Shown here piece after piece: positions 25,072 to 33,446 of a stretch of 58,333 bases of DNA; within the stretch, counting starts at the first letter, position 1, and each line of letters begins with the position of its first letter. The translations under genes and the position numbers were made by a program. The DNA comes from DAOPZJ01 sp964587625 (GTDB lineage Bacteria > Bacillota > Clostridia > Oscillospirales > JAKOTC01): positions 1 through 58,333 of the forward strand of contig CAZPLU010000014.1 in the NCBI GenBank assembly GCA_964587625.1, in the 5' to 3' direction. A model generated the notes under the pieces. The model had not been told where the DNA came from. It did not search any database and saw only the letters and a program-made list of their open reading frames with translations.

Positions 25072-25830
25072 ATGAAAAAGACATGGGTTTTCGCTGTGGC
25101 AATAGGGTTGCTTATATTGCCCGCGTGCATCCCGCCGCCGGAAGCGCCGCTCGGCTCGGCGGGTTCGGCGGTGCTTGCGGCGTTTTCGATCCCCGAAAAA
25201 TATGATTACGAATACTTACAGTTGAACGACGGCATCCAAATCACCAAATATAACGGCGCGAATTCGACCGTCACGGTGCCGGATGAGATTGACGGCAAAA
25301 CCGTGGTGGGTATCGGCGACTGGGCGTTTGCCGGTTTGAATGTCACTGAAGTGACGCTGCCCGACACGGTGGTTTCGATCGGCTGGGGCGCGTTTTCGGA
25401 GTCCGCTTCTTTGAAAAAGGTCACATTGTCCGAGAAGCTGACCGAGATTCAAAAATTCGCTTTTTCCAACTGTACCGCTTTAACACATATTGAAATTCCC
25501 GACGGCGTGACGTCAATCGGTTACGGCGCGTTTTCCGAGTGCGGCGGGTTGAGGTCCGCCACATTGCCGGCGGCGTTGAAAAGGATTGAGTTTTGCGGTT
25601 TCTCGGGGTGCAGCGCACTGGAGAGCATCCAAATTCCCGACGGTGTGGCCGAGATCGAATACAGTGCGTTTTTCAGGTGTTCGGCGCTTTCCCGCATCAC
25701 GATTCCGGCAAGCGTCACGAAAATCGGCGAGGGCGTTTTTGAGGAGTGCGACAAGCTGACCGCCATCTGTTACGGCGACTACGGCGCGCAATATTGCAGA
25801 GAAAACGGGATTGTTTTCATCATGGGGTAA
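25072..25830 (+). CDS. BspA-type leucine-rich-repeat lipoprotein
   Basis: A 252-residue surface protein. The signal peptide ends in the lipobox LPAC (Cys19), so it should be anchored to the membrane by a lipid. From about residue 60 there are seven or so LRR_5 (BspA/TpLRR) repeats of 22-23 residues, such as LTHIEIPDGVTSIGYGAFSEC. These repeats usually serve binding at the cell surface, and the ligand is unknown. The start is ATG 25072 (MKKTW). The frame before it crosses the terminator. No clear promoter is visible between the terminator and the start. Confidence 0.88.
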   Translation: MKKTWVFAVAIGLLILPACIPPPEAPLGSAGSAVLAAFSIPEKYDYEYLQLNDGIQITKYNGANSTVTVPDEIDGKTVVGIGDWAFAGLNVTEVTLPDTVVSIGWGAFSESASLKKVTLSEKLTEIQKFAFSNCTALTHIEIPDGVTSIGYGAFSECGGLRSATLPAALKRIEFCGFSGCSALESIQIPDGVAEIEYSAFFRCSALSRITIPASVTKIGEGVFEECDKLTAICYGDYGAQYCRENGIVFIMG

Positions 25831-25854
25831 ACGGTTCCAAAGGTGCTTGCATGT

Positions 25855-26841
25855 TTACACCAATCCCGCAGTTTGCAAGCAAATGTCGTCAACCATGTCG
25901 GCGGTGAGGTCTTTGAGGTGTTTGGGTTGCGCGGTGAAGAACTCCACGACCGGCTCCCCTTTTTTGATGTTCCAAAGCCCGGCGACTTGCCCGTTCACGG
26001 CGACGGTCGGCAGGCAGATGCCCGATTTCATGATGACCGCGTTTTTGTATTCGGGCGGCAAAACCGCGCTTCTGTCCGTGTACGAAACGATCAGCGGGTC
26101 GAAACCGGATAACAGCGTCAATTCGGGGATGTCGCCCACCTCTGTTTTGCCATCGATATCATAATAGATGTTCCTGTTATGTTCGAACCGCGCATATTCG
26201 TCCAGATTCAAAGCGGAAAGCGCCTTTTTCTTTTCTTTCCACAGCCCGAAGAACCACGCCGCGTCCGCGAGCGTCGCGGGGCCGTAAGCCGCGAGGAATC
26301 TGCGGAACAATCCGGGCAGGACCTCCCCGAACGTCTGCGTCGGCTCGGCGTCGATCAAATCGAAGTCGCGGCTGGTCATATCGCGGAAGGCGACCTTGCC
26401 GTTTCGCGCCAGTTCGCAAAAAATACCGCCCCACGGAGACAGCGCCCTGTCGATGGTCTGCCGGTCATAATGATCCGCAAAAATCACGCGCATTTCGGCG
26501 CGGGAATAGACGCCGTCCTCCATCAGGCCGACCACCCTGTCGGCGATTTCTTTATACCGCTCCCCCCAGCGCCATCCGCCCGCGTGGACCGCGAGCAGCG
26601 TCGGCAAATCGTCGGGCGCAACGCCGTGCAGCGCGTGGTGGATCCACGTCTTGATAAGAGCGGTCTTCCAGCCCGCCAGATTCGCGCCGCGGATCAGCGC
26701 GGAGAAAGCGACGTTGCGGTGAAACCAGCAGTGCAGCCCCAGAAGCTCGCGCGAGAGTTCGGCGATATTTCCGCAACTGCGCGACAGATACAGCCCGTGC
26801 ATGCGCCTTCGCAAAATCTGCTCCGCTACCTTGTCCATCAT
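25855..26841 (-). CDS. Winged-helix DNA-binding protein, AlkZ-like (HTH_42)
   Basis: A 328-residue protein of the HTH_42 family, which includes the AlkZ/AlkX/YcaQ glycosylases that unhook interstrand crosslinks or remove bulky alkyl lesions. Recognisable parts are the N-terminal LLGLHCWFHRNVAFSAL, ADRVVGLMEDGVYSRAEM, YGPATLADAAWFFGL and the end SGFDPLIVSYTDRSAVLPPEYKNAV. Known glycosylases have a Gln-x-Gln or Gln-x-Asp motif after Gly-Leu near the start. Here that place reads GLHCW, so the catalytic residues seem changed. It is the last gene of a four-gene coupled cassette and overlaps the GNAT gene before it by ATGA. Confidence 0.75.
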   Translation of the reverse strand: MMDKVAEQILRRRMHGLYLSRSCGNIAELSRELLGLHCWFHRNVAFSALIRGANLAGWKTALIKTWIHHALHGVAPDDLPTLLAVHAGGWRWGERYKEIADRVVGLMEDGVYSRAEMRVIFADHYDRQTIDRALSPWGGIFCELARNGKVAFRDMTSRDFDLIDAEPTQTFGEVLPGLFRRFLAAYGPATLADAAWFFGLWKEKKKALSALNLDEYARFEHNRNIYYDIDGKTEVGDIPELTLLSGFDPLIVSYTDRSAVLPPEYKNAVIMKSGICLPTVAVNGQVAGLWNIKKGEPVVEFFTAQPKHLKDLTADMVDDICLQTAGLV

Positions 26842-27425
26842 CGATTCCCAAAATGGTTCCGCATGACGCAGCCGTCGCCGGATTGCTTATAAACGGCAAA
26901 CCCGCATTTTTCAAATAGCGCGACTGTCCCGTGATGGGCGGCGTACATGCCGCAGTCACCGAACGGAGGATATCCCTCGATGAATTCATACCCGTCGGCT
27001 TTTGCGTCGGTACAGGCGCGTTCAAGCAATTTTGTCGCAATGCCTTTTTTGCGCAGATCGGGCGCGACGAGGAAGCAGACGACGGATTTCACTTTTTCAT
27101 TCTCATTCGTTTCCCATATTTCAGGTTTTACGCTGCATTTCAACGCCGCGTAATTTTTTTTGTCGTTCGCGTTGCACCAACCCGCGACTTTGCTGTCCGC
27201 ATAAGCGAGATAACCCCGAACTGTCCCCTCGCGCACAAATTTTATCGCCCGTTCGCGCCAAGGATTTTTTCGCTCTGCGTCCTCGGCGTCCCAGGATGGT
27301 TCAAAATGAAAAGCCAAACAATAACACTGCGACCATTCGGGATGGTCGGCAAAGGCGACGCGGTCGAAAAATTCCAAATAGTCGGCGAGCAGTTCGGGGG
27401 TCAAAGCGCGGATTTCAAGTTCCAT
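26838..27425 (-). CDS. GNAT-family N-acetyltransferase (paralogue A)
   Basis: A 195-residue acetyltransferase. The acetyl-CoA loop is RKKGIATKLLERA, preceded by the beta-4 strand VVCFLVAPDL. The N-terminus (MELEIRALTPELLADYLEFFD, then CYCLAFHF) resembles the next gene upstream. The two genes also share the sequence around the ribosome site (AAGGAGACC, then ATGGAACT), so they arose by tandem duplication. The substrate is unknown. The stop overlaps the AlkZ-like start. Confidence 0.85.
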   Translation of the reverse strand: MELEIRALTPELLADYLEFFDRVAFADHPEWSQCYCLAFHFEPSWDAEDAERKNPWRERAIKFVREGTVRGYLAYADSKVAGWCNANDKKNYAALKCSVKPEIWETNENEKVKSVVCFLVAPDLRKKGIATKLLERACTDAKADGYEFIEGYPPFGDCGMYAAHHGTVALFEKCGFAVYKQSGDGCVMRNHFGNR

Positions 27426-27458
27426 CTCAAGGTCTCCTTTTTATCATTTATCATCAAA

Positions 27459-28061
27459 TCACTTTAATGCTTTTCGCACAACCACTCTGCCGTCTCGTTC
27501 GGCGCATTGATAAAACCCGCATTTTTCATACATCGCCAAAGGGCCCCTGAAATCATGGCCTGTCTCATGGAACTCTTTAAATTCTTTATTAACATACGCC
27601 TCGACGAAGTCGAACCCGTCGTCGGCGGCGTCACTGCAGACGCGCTCCACCAGCCGCGTAGCAATGCCCTTTCGCTGCATGTCCGGCGCGATCACGAAAC
27701 AAAATATAGATTTTACTTTTATGTCCGCGCGGTATTCCTCTATCGGGCAATAATCGCGCAGATAATTGGCGCCGCCCTGGCAATCCGCGGTGGCGTTGCA
27801 CCATCCCACGATCCTCCCGCCGTGGTAAGCGAGATAGCCCTGAATGCTGCCGGATTTGACAAATTGGACGGCGCGCTCCCGTCTCACCTCCTCGGTCGGA
27901 TACCAATGGTCGTTGCCCACATAGGTATCGTCGTTGCGCCAGGTCACGCAATAGCATGGTAACTCGTCTCTGTTTGCATGATCCCAGTGGGGTGTCGTGT
28001 CAAAAAAACGCGCGTACTCCTCCGCGAGGTCGGGGGTCAATTTTCGGATTTCGAGTTCCAT
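27459..28061 (-). CDS. GNAT-family N-acetyltransferase (paralogue B)
   Basis: A 200-residue acetyltransferase, paralogue of the gene at 26838-27425. It has the RKGIATRLVERV acetyl-CoA loop, MELEIRKLTPDLAEEYARFFD at the start, a CYC motif and a C-terminal YEKCGFYQCAERDGRVVVRK. The start is ATG 28061, sharing one base with the TGA of the gene before it (TGATG). A GTG at 28064 is the alternative. AAGGAG lies 9 nt upstream of the ATG. Confidence 0.85.
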   Translation of the reverse strand: MELEIRKLTPDLAEEYARFFDTTPHWDHANRDELPCYCVTWRNDDTYVGNDHWYPTEEVRRERAVQFVKSGSIQGYLAYHGGRIVGWCNATADCQGGANYLRDYCPIEEYRADIKVKSIFCFVIAPDMQRKGIATRLVERVCSDAADDGFDFVEAYVNKEFKEFHETGHDFRGPLAMYEKCGFYQCAERDGRVVVRKALK

Positions 28062-29005
28062 CACAAGGGTCTCCTTTTCATGTAGTAGTGTTCACGCCCG
28101 GGTTCCCAGAAAAAAGGTTCATAACCGGTGGCTGTCAGGGCCGCGATTCGCTCTGTCGCGGCAGGGACGGCTCTTATCAGCAAATATTCGAAGCCGAAAA
28201 GACGGAAAAATTTCTGATCTGCAAGGGTTAATAATTCCGAAAGATATTTTTGCGTTTCATAAGGAACTGCGAAATCGATATGCAGCACAAACGATTGTCT
28301 GACAACATCCGACTTCCAATTCTTTTCACTGTGGATATGGTCAAAAATTTCGATTGTTCCGATTGCCTTTTCCGTCTGTTTGTCGATCACAGTCAACCGG
28401 ATGTAATATCTGTTTTTATATGCCGCAAGCCAGGAGCGAATACATCTCCCCATTTCTTCCGATGTCGCATAACGGCCGGCAAATATGCTTTTGCACATAT
28501 CATTGCCGTAAAACATCCATCCGGTCAAATCGCCGTAAAAGGCCCGGAGCAATTCTTCCGCGTCTTCCTCGCGAACCTGCCTGAATATAAAACGTGCGGT
28601 TTCAAATTCCGGGCATTTTTCATACGGGTCGGGCCTGCCGCTTTTCAGTAGTTTTATCACTTCCTGTTCGGTCGTGTAATGATCGTAATCGCCGGTCAAT
28701 GCGCCCGGTTTGTGGTAGAAAACACCGCGATCAAGGTTTTTATGTAAATATTCCGCGAGTTTGCCCAGTCCCTCGGTTTTGGCGGCCGAATTGAACGCTC
28801 TGGTGCGGATATTCTTGTGCATCTTCTTTTCGCATGGCCATTCGCCGCATTCATAACAATAAGGTAGTCCCTTCGACCGGCAGCAGGTCTTGATTTCGCA
28901 GTCGCCGTCTTTCCCCCGGCAGCCCGCGCAGTTTGAACGATAACTGCACAGGGCGCATACCAACCCGCAAACCCCATAACTTTTTTCTATGTCCTTTACC
29001 GTCAT
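28061..29005 (-). CDS. DUF3795 zinc-ribbon domain fused to a GNAT acetyltransferase
   Basis: A 314-residue fusion. Residues about 10-115 are a DUF3795-like, cysteine-rich module (CGLVCALCSYRSNCAGC, then CCRSKG and CYECGEWPCEKK), probably metal-binding. Residues about 135-310 are an acetyltransferase domain with the RimJ/RimL pattern FETARFIFRQVREEDAEELLRAF. First gene of the coupled cassette. The ribosome site GGAGGTTATT is next to ATG 29005. The function is not known. The pairing suggests a modifying enzyme with its own binding module. Confidence 0.82.
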   Translation of the reverse strand: MTVKDIEKSYGVCGLVCALCSYRSNCAGCRGKDGDCEIKTCCRSKGLPYCYECGEWPCEKKMHKNIRTRAFNSAAKTEGLGKLAEYLHKNLDRGVFYHKPGALTGDYDHYTTEQEVIKLLKSGRPDPYEKCPEFETARFIFRQVREEDAEELLRAFYGDLTGWMFYGNDMCKSIFAGRYATSEEMGRCIRSWLAAYKNRYYIRLTVIDKQTEKAIGTIEIFDHIHSEKNWKSDVVRQSFVLHIDFAVPYETQKYLSELLTLADQKFFRLFGFEYLLIRAVPAATERIAALTATGYEPFFWEPGREHYYMKRRPL

Positions 29006-29062
29006 AATAACCTCCGCTGTTTTATATGGTTATTTTAACGGAGAAATTACGACAACTGAATG

Positions 29063-29977
29063 TCATAGTTTTCGATATAATTTTACGATATTTTCGGCGG
29101 CGGCCAGAATGCGCTTTCGGATGTGTTCGGGTTCGGTCACCTCGACGCCACCGCCGAGGGAGAGCAGCATGCCGAGCCAGAAGGCCTCGTTTTCCATCAC
29201 ATGCAGGGTCATCAGCGCGTCGCCGTTTTCAAATTCCTCGATAATGTTTCCGTTCAGATACTCGACCGCCCGCGCCTTGGCCTCGGCTTCGCAGCGCACC
29301 TTGACGGTCGTGACCGGGCGGGGATCCTTTTGATCGGCGGCGCGCAGCAGGGCGTCGGCGCTCGCGTGCTCGCGGGTGAAGGTGCTGTCGGTGATCTCGA
29401 GGTCGCGCATGCGCACGAGTTTGTAAGTGCGGTAATCGTCGCGGACGCGGGAATAGGCCAGCAAGTACCAGGCGTACCACCGGTAGACCGCGGCGACGGG
29501 CTCGACCGTATGGGTGCGGGTCACGTTCTCGGCGTTGGTGTAGGAAAAGCTGACCGCGCGTTTTTGGCGGATGGCCGATTGAAGCGTCCGAAGTAAAGTT
29601 TCATCGCCCTCGCGCAGCACCGAAAAGTCCAAAATCAAACCGCTCTCGTCGGGGCCGGAGAGCGCGGAGAGCTTTTCGAGCGTCGCGCCGACCTCGGGGT
29701 CGTTGGTGGCGGTGGCGAGGCCGCGCAGCGCCGTTCGGATATGGGCGTAATCGGTCTTGGTGGCCGCGTGGCGCTGCATCGAAAAAGTGTCGGTCAGCTC
29801 ATAGCCGCCGTTCGCGCCCGTGACGGCCGAGACAGGAATCCCGGCACGGCATAACGCGTCGATATCGCGCTGGATCGTGCGCACCGAGACCTCGAACCGG
29901 CGCGCAAGCACGCTGGCCGGGGTCTTGCCGTGGTTCAGCAGATAGACGGTGAGCGCATACAGACGGTCGATTTTCAC
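29063..29977 (-). CDS. WYL-domain transcriptional regulator (YafY/PafC type)
   Basis: A 304-residue regulator. The N-terminal HTH_11 domain (about 1-55, ARRFEVSVRTIQRDIDALCRAGIPV) is followed by a WYL ligand-sensing domain (about 135-215, with WYAWYLLAYSRVRDDYRTYK and the conserved arginines) and a WCX-like C-terminus. Family members respond to nucleic acids or nucleotides and often control DNA-damage or defence genes. It lies next to the GNAT/AlkZ cassette on the same strand, 57 nt upstream, and may control it. The start is GTG 29977, with AAAGGA 7 nt upstream. Confidence 0.9.
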   Translation of the reverse strand: MKIDRLYALTVYLLNHGKTPASVLARRFEVSVRTIQRDIDALCRAGIPVSAVTGANGGYELTDTFSMQRHAATKTDYAHIRTALRGLATATNDPEVGATLEKLSALSGPDESGLILDFSVLREGDETLLRTLQSAIRQKRAVSFSYTNAENVTRTHTVEPVAAVYRWYAWYLLAYSRVRDDYRTYKLVRMRDLEITDSTFTREHASADALLRAADQKDPRPVTTVKVRCEAEAKARAVEYLNGNIIEEFENGDALMTLHVMENEAFWLGMLLSLGGGVEVTEPEHIRKRILAAAENIVKLYRKL

Positions 29978-30156
29978 GCGGTCATCCTTTCGGGAAGAAC
30001 GAAGCGGTTATAAGGTTAAAATAATATTTGACTTGCTGATGCCGGAGCGTTGTGGGGAAATTGATTTTTACTCCGAGGCGGGTAACGCGCGCTATCAAGC
30101 CTGCGGGTGGCAGATTCGATGACGCGTTTGAAACGGATTGCGATCCGTCACGGGTT

Positions 30157-30777
30157 CTACCCGATCGGCTCGAATTCTTCCGCGCCGTAGCCGCAGAGGG
30201 GGCAGATGATGTCCGGGGGCAGGGGATCGCCCTCATAAATCCAGCCGCAGATTTTACAGACATAACCCTTCTTTTGATTGTTTGATTTTTCGGGCTTGGG
30301 CTTGATACGGTCGAAATAATATTGATAGCTGACCGATTCGCCGTCCGAGAGGACGCGCGCCTCGGTGGCGTCGGCGATAAACAGCGTGTGCGTGCCGAGG
30401 TCCTTGGAAAAAGTGACTTTGCCCGAAAACAGGGCGTTGGCGTACTTGGTCAGGTAAAACAAACCGTTTTCGGAGCGCTCGACATCGGGGAAACCGTCGA
30501 ATTTATCGGCGGCGCGGCCGCTTTGATACCCGAACCGCTGATACCATTCAAACGGGGCGTCGACGGTGAGCGCCGAGACATTGAACAAACCGGTCTCGGC
30601 GATCAATTCATGGGTCAGCGTCAGTTTACCGACCGTGACGACAAGCTGCTTCGGCAGATCCGTAACTTGCATGACCGTGTTATTGATGCTGCCGTTTTGT
30701 TTTTGGGAATTGCCGGCGCTCAAAAGGTACAGGCCGTAGCCGATTTTGAGGAATGCGGCGTTTTGGAGTTCGGGCAT
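30157..30777 (-). CDS. High-molecular-weight rubredoxin (flavin reductase domain fused to rubredoxin)
   Basis: A 206-residue redox protein. An FMN-binding split-barrel flavin reductase domain (about 10-160, KIGYGLYLLSAG, NGSINNTVMQVTD) is followed by a rubredoxin domain (about 170-206) with Fe ligands CKIC and CPLC. In acetogens and other Clostridia, this fusion passes electrons from NADH to flavodiiron protein or rubrerythrin in oxygen and peroxide defence. The first nine residues, MPELQNAAF, are shared with the repeat array at 30748-31130, so the 5' end of this gene has been copied into the repeat (or the reverse). Confidence 0.9.
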   Translation of the reverse strand: MPELQNAAFLKIGYGLYLLSAGNSQKQNGSINNTVMQVTDLPKQLVVTVGKLTLTHELIAETGLFNVSALTVDAPFEWYQRFGYQSGRAADKFDGFPDVERSENGLFYLTKYANALFSGKVTFSKDLGTHTLFIADATEARVLSDGESVSYQYYFDRIKPKPEKSNNQKKGYVCKICGWIYEGDPLPPDIICPLCGYGAEEFEPIG

Positions 30778-31130
30778 ATCAAATTCAATCCTCTCGCGAA
30801 GTGATTTTATGGCTGCCGTTTGGCATTGCTCAATCCGAGATCCTTCGGCTGCGCGCTGTGCGCTCCGCTCAGGATGACAACGGCGAGGAACGCGTTGTTT
30901 TGGAGTTCGGGCATATCAAATTCAATCCTCTCGCGAAGTGATTTTATGGCTNNNNNNNNNNNNNNNNNNNNNNNNNNNNNNNNNNNNNNNNNNNNNNNNN
31001 NNNNNNNNNNNNNNNNNNNNNNNNNNNNNNNNNNNNNNNNNNNNNNNNNNNCGAGATCCTTCGGCTGCGCGCTGTGCGCTCCGCTCAGGATGACAACGGC
31101 GAGGAATGCGGCGTTTTGGAGTTCGGGCAT
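30748..31130. repeat. 137-bp repeat array with assembly gap
   Basis: Three partial copies surround a run of 100 N (30952-31051). The unit holds two parts. One is the 5' end of the rubredoxin gene (the 30-bp block starting GAGGAATGCGG at 30748-30777, a variant at 30885-30914, and an exact copy at 31101-31130, the first two continuing into TATCAAATTCAATCCTCTCG). The other is a roughly 45-bp block at 30836 and 31052 starting CGAGATCCTTCGGCTGCGCG and ending AGGATGACA. The latter is the dispersed CATCCTGAGCG...GAAGGATCT palindrome common in many bacteria. The period between the first two copies is 137 bp. Real copy number is hidden by the gap. Short frames such as MPELQNNAFLAVVILSG come from the repeat and are not genes. 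Confidence 0.9.
30952..31051. other. Assembly gap (100 N)
   Basis: Exactly 100 N, the usual scaffold-gap placeholder, inside the repeat array. The true length is unknown. Confidence 0.98.
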
Positions 31131-31175
31131 TGCTCGAACCCCCTTTTTGAGGGTATTGATTGATGGACGGAACAT

Positions 31176-32009
31176 TTAGGATCGTTCCCCGGTTTCATAT
31201 TGCTCGAAGATGATTGTGTCGAAATCTTGCCGCGCTTGGGCGAATTGTTTGTCACCGCGCGCCGTCCAGCCGACCAGAAAGGGCTTAAATATTGCGCGGC
31301 AGAGGCGAAGCCCCCACGGGGTGAGGTCTTCAAATCCGTAGGCGATGAAATCGGGGCGGGAAAAGACATTGATCAGCAGATGGCGCATACCGAACCGGTT
31401 GACGGCGCTCTGACCGTTGTTCCCGCGCAGCGCGGCCGACAACTGACCACGGATGACATCGGGGCGGTGTTTGAAAAACCATTGCGTGATGAACGGGCTG
31501 AACGACTCCTGACACCAATCGCCCTGATAGGTGTCCATCAACGCGCAGGTCTTTTCGCACAGTTCGGGGCAGTTGTTGCCCGAAAAGGTCTTGATTTCAC
31601 AAATAACCGGAACGCCGCCGAGAACCGTTAAAACCTCGGAGAGCAGCGGGATCTTTTGTTCCGTGTCGCCGAGGCGATATGAATCGAGCTCGTCACGGGT
31701 CAGATCAAGAACCCTTTTTTCAACCCCGCACATGCGTTTTAAATCGCCGTCGTGGAACACGACAACCTGCCTGTCCTTGGTGAACTGAACGTCCAATTCC
31801 ACGCCGTATCCCGCGTCTTTGGCGGCTTTGAAAGCCGCGAGAGAATTTTCGGGGACACCGCCGCCGTGCAGGCCGCGGTGCGCGTATTTTTTGCTGCGAA
31901 ACGCGGAGTAATCCCGCTTTTGGTTCGGGGCGATCAAAAAAAGAACAAGCAGGAACAACAACAGCGCGAATGCAGACAGCAAGAGAAGCGTTTTTAATAA
32001 AACAGGCAT
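31176..32009 (-). CDS. Membrane-anchored glycerophosphodiester phosphodiesterase
   Basis: A 277-residue enzyme that hydrolyses glycerophosphodiesters to glycerol-3-phosphate and an alcohol. An N-terminal membrane helix (about 5-27) is followed by the GDPD barrel: AHRGLHGGGVPENSLAAF (catalytic His and metal-binding Glu), GVELDVQFTKDRQVVVFHDGDL and VICEIK. It starts 3 nt after the MFS transporter gene stop, so the two are probably one unit, perhaps handling imported or cell-surface diesters. Confidence 0.9.
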   Translation of the reverse strand: MPVLLKTLLLLSAFALLLFLLVLFLIAPNQKRDYSAFRSKKYAHRGLHGGGVPENSLAAFKAAKDAGYGVELDVQFTKDRQVVVFHDGDLKRMCGVEKRVLDLTRDELDSYRLGDTEQKIPLLSEVLTVLGGVPVICEIKTFSGNNCPELCEKTCALMDTYQGDWCQESFSPFITQWFFKHRPDVIRGQLSAALRGNNGQSAVNRFGMRHLLINVFSRPDFIAYGFEDLTPWGLRLCRAIFKPFLVGWTARGDKQFAQARQDFDTIIFEQYETGERS

Positions 32010-32012
32010 TTA

Positions 32013-33350
32013 TCAATCACCGACATTCAACATATTCAGTTTTTCTTTGGCGGGCTTCGGTTTATTATCCCCGTGCCTGACGAAGAGCATCGTCAAAAAC
32101 GACAGCGCTACAAACAGCGCGCCGTAGGGGAACAGCGTCCAGTAGCCGACATATTGGAGCAGATAGCCCGAGGCGATCGGAGTGACCGTCTGCGCCGCCA
32201 TTGAAAATGTGTAATAATATCCCGTGAATTGGCCGATGTCGGAGCCCTTGCACATCTCGACGACCATCGGGAGGGAGTTGACGTTGATCGCCGCCCAGGC
32301 CAAACCGATCAGCAAAAAGATCGCGTACAGAATCGGAGAGAATTGATCGGAGGCCAAAGTAAAGAGAAAACCGCCGAAGAAGCACGACGCCAACAATATG
32401 ACACCGCCCATGATCGTCTTTTTGCGGCCGATTTTTGAGGCGAGGATGCCGATGGGTATGTAGGAGACAATCGCTCCGAGTGTGGCGATGGTCAGGCACA
32501 TGCTCGCGTCTCCCAGCGACATGTTCCACTCCTGTGCGGCGTATTTGGTGAAGGCGGTCGTGATGGCGTTATATCCCATGAACCACAGCGCGATGGAGGA
32601 TAAAAGAAAGCCCAAACTGCGCCGGACGTCTTTGGGCAGTTTTGCTTTACCGGTCTTTTCATCGGTCACGGCGAGGTTTTCCTCGGGGTGCGCGTCCTCG
32701 TATGCCCTGGTTTCGGCATAGAGCTTCGGCTCGCGGACGGTGAGGAACAAAATTACCACCGAAACGACCATAATGGCCGAGACGATGATGAACAGGGGCT
32801 TGTAATCGACATGCGCGAGCCCCTCGGTGCGTTTTTTGGAATACATGATCGTGGTCAGAATCAAATAGATGATGCCGCCGATCGCGCCCATCAGATTGAT
32901 GACCGCGTTGCCCTTGCTGCGCAGCGGTTTGATGGTCAGGTCGGGCATCAAAGCGACCGCCGGAGAGCGGTACAGACCCATCGAGACCAGCAGCAGACCG
33001 AGCATGACGATGAATAAAATCTTTAGATTGTCGGAGGGCGCGGCGAAATAGGCGTTATCCAAAAGGGGCAGAACGTTCATCAAAATGACCGCAACGGCCG
33101 TTCCGAGCAGGACGAACGGCATTCTGCGGCCGATTTTGGTGTTTATACGGTCGGAAAGCGCACCGAACAGGGGCAGCAAAAACAACGCCAAAACATTGTC
33201 CGCGGCCATGATGATGCCTGCGGTCCCGTCGCCGATGCCAAACGTGTTTTTCAAAATCAGGGGGATCACGCTATCGTACATCTGCCAGAACGCGCAGATG
33301 GACATAAAGGCCAGACCGATCAGAACCGTGCGTTTGTAATTGAGTTTCAT
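32013..33350 (-). CDS. MFS transporter
   Basis: A 445-residue, twelve-helix major facilitator protein. The loop between helices 2 and 3 reads GALSDRINTKIGRRMPF (the MFS A-like signature), with a matching half GILASKIGRKKTIMGG. It resembles the SLC45/sugar-cation symporter branch, but the substrate cannot be told. A central cytoplasmic loop (about 210-245) is acidic and basic. GGAGG lies 6-8 nt upstream of ATG 33350. It is co-transcribed with the phosphodiesterase behind it. Confidence 0.85.
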   Translation of the reverse strand: MKLNYKRTVLIGLAFMSICAFWQMYDSVIPLILKNTFGIGDGTAGIIMAADNVLALFLLPLFGALSDRINTKIGRRMPFVLLGTAVAVILMNVLPLLDNAYFAAPSDNLKILFIVMLGLLLVSMGLYRSPAVALMPDLTIKPLRSKGNAVINLMGAIGGIIYLILTTIMYSKKRTEGLAHVDYKPLFIIVSAIMVVSVVILFLTVREPKLYAETRAYEDAHPEENLAVTDEKTGKAKLPKDVRRSLGFLLSSIALWFMGYNAITTAFTKYAAQEWNMSLGDASMCLTIATLGAIVSYIPIGILASKIGRKKTIMGGVILLASCFFGGFLFTLASDQFSPILYAIFLLIGLAWAAINVNSLPMVVEMCKGSDIGQFTGYYYTFSMAAQTVTPIASGYLLQYVGYWTLFPYGALFVALSFLTMLFVRHGDNKPKPAKEKLNMLNVGD

Positions 33351-33446
33351 CCGATTGCCTCCATTTCAAAATCCTTATCCGTCAAAGTGGGGTAGATGTC
33401 TTTTTACGCTCGATAATCTTCAGAAACAATATTTTCAAAATGTGAA

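Noticed and set aside
30753..31179. Short frames starting MPELQN or running through the N gap
   Set aside because: They are translations of the repeat and of the gap. No function can be claimed.
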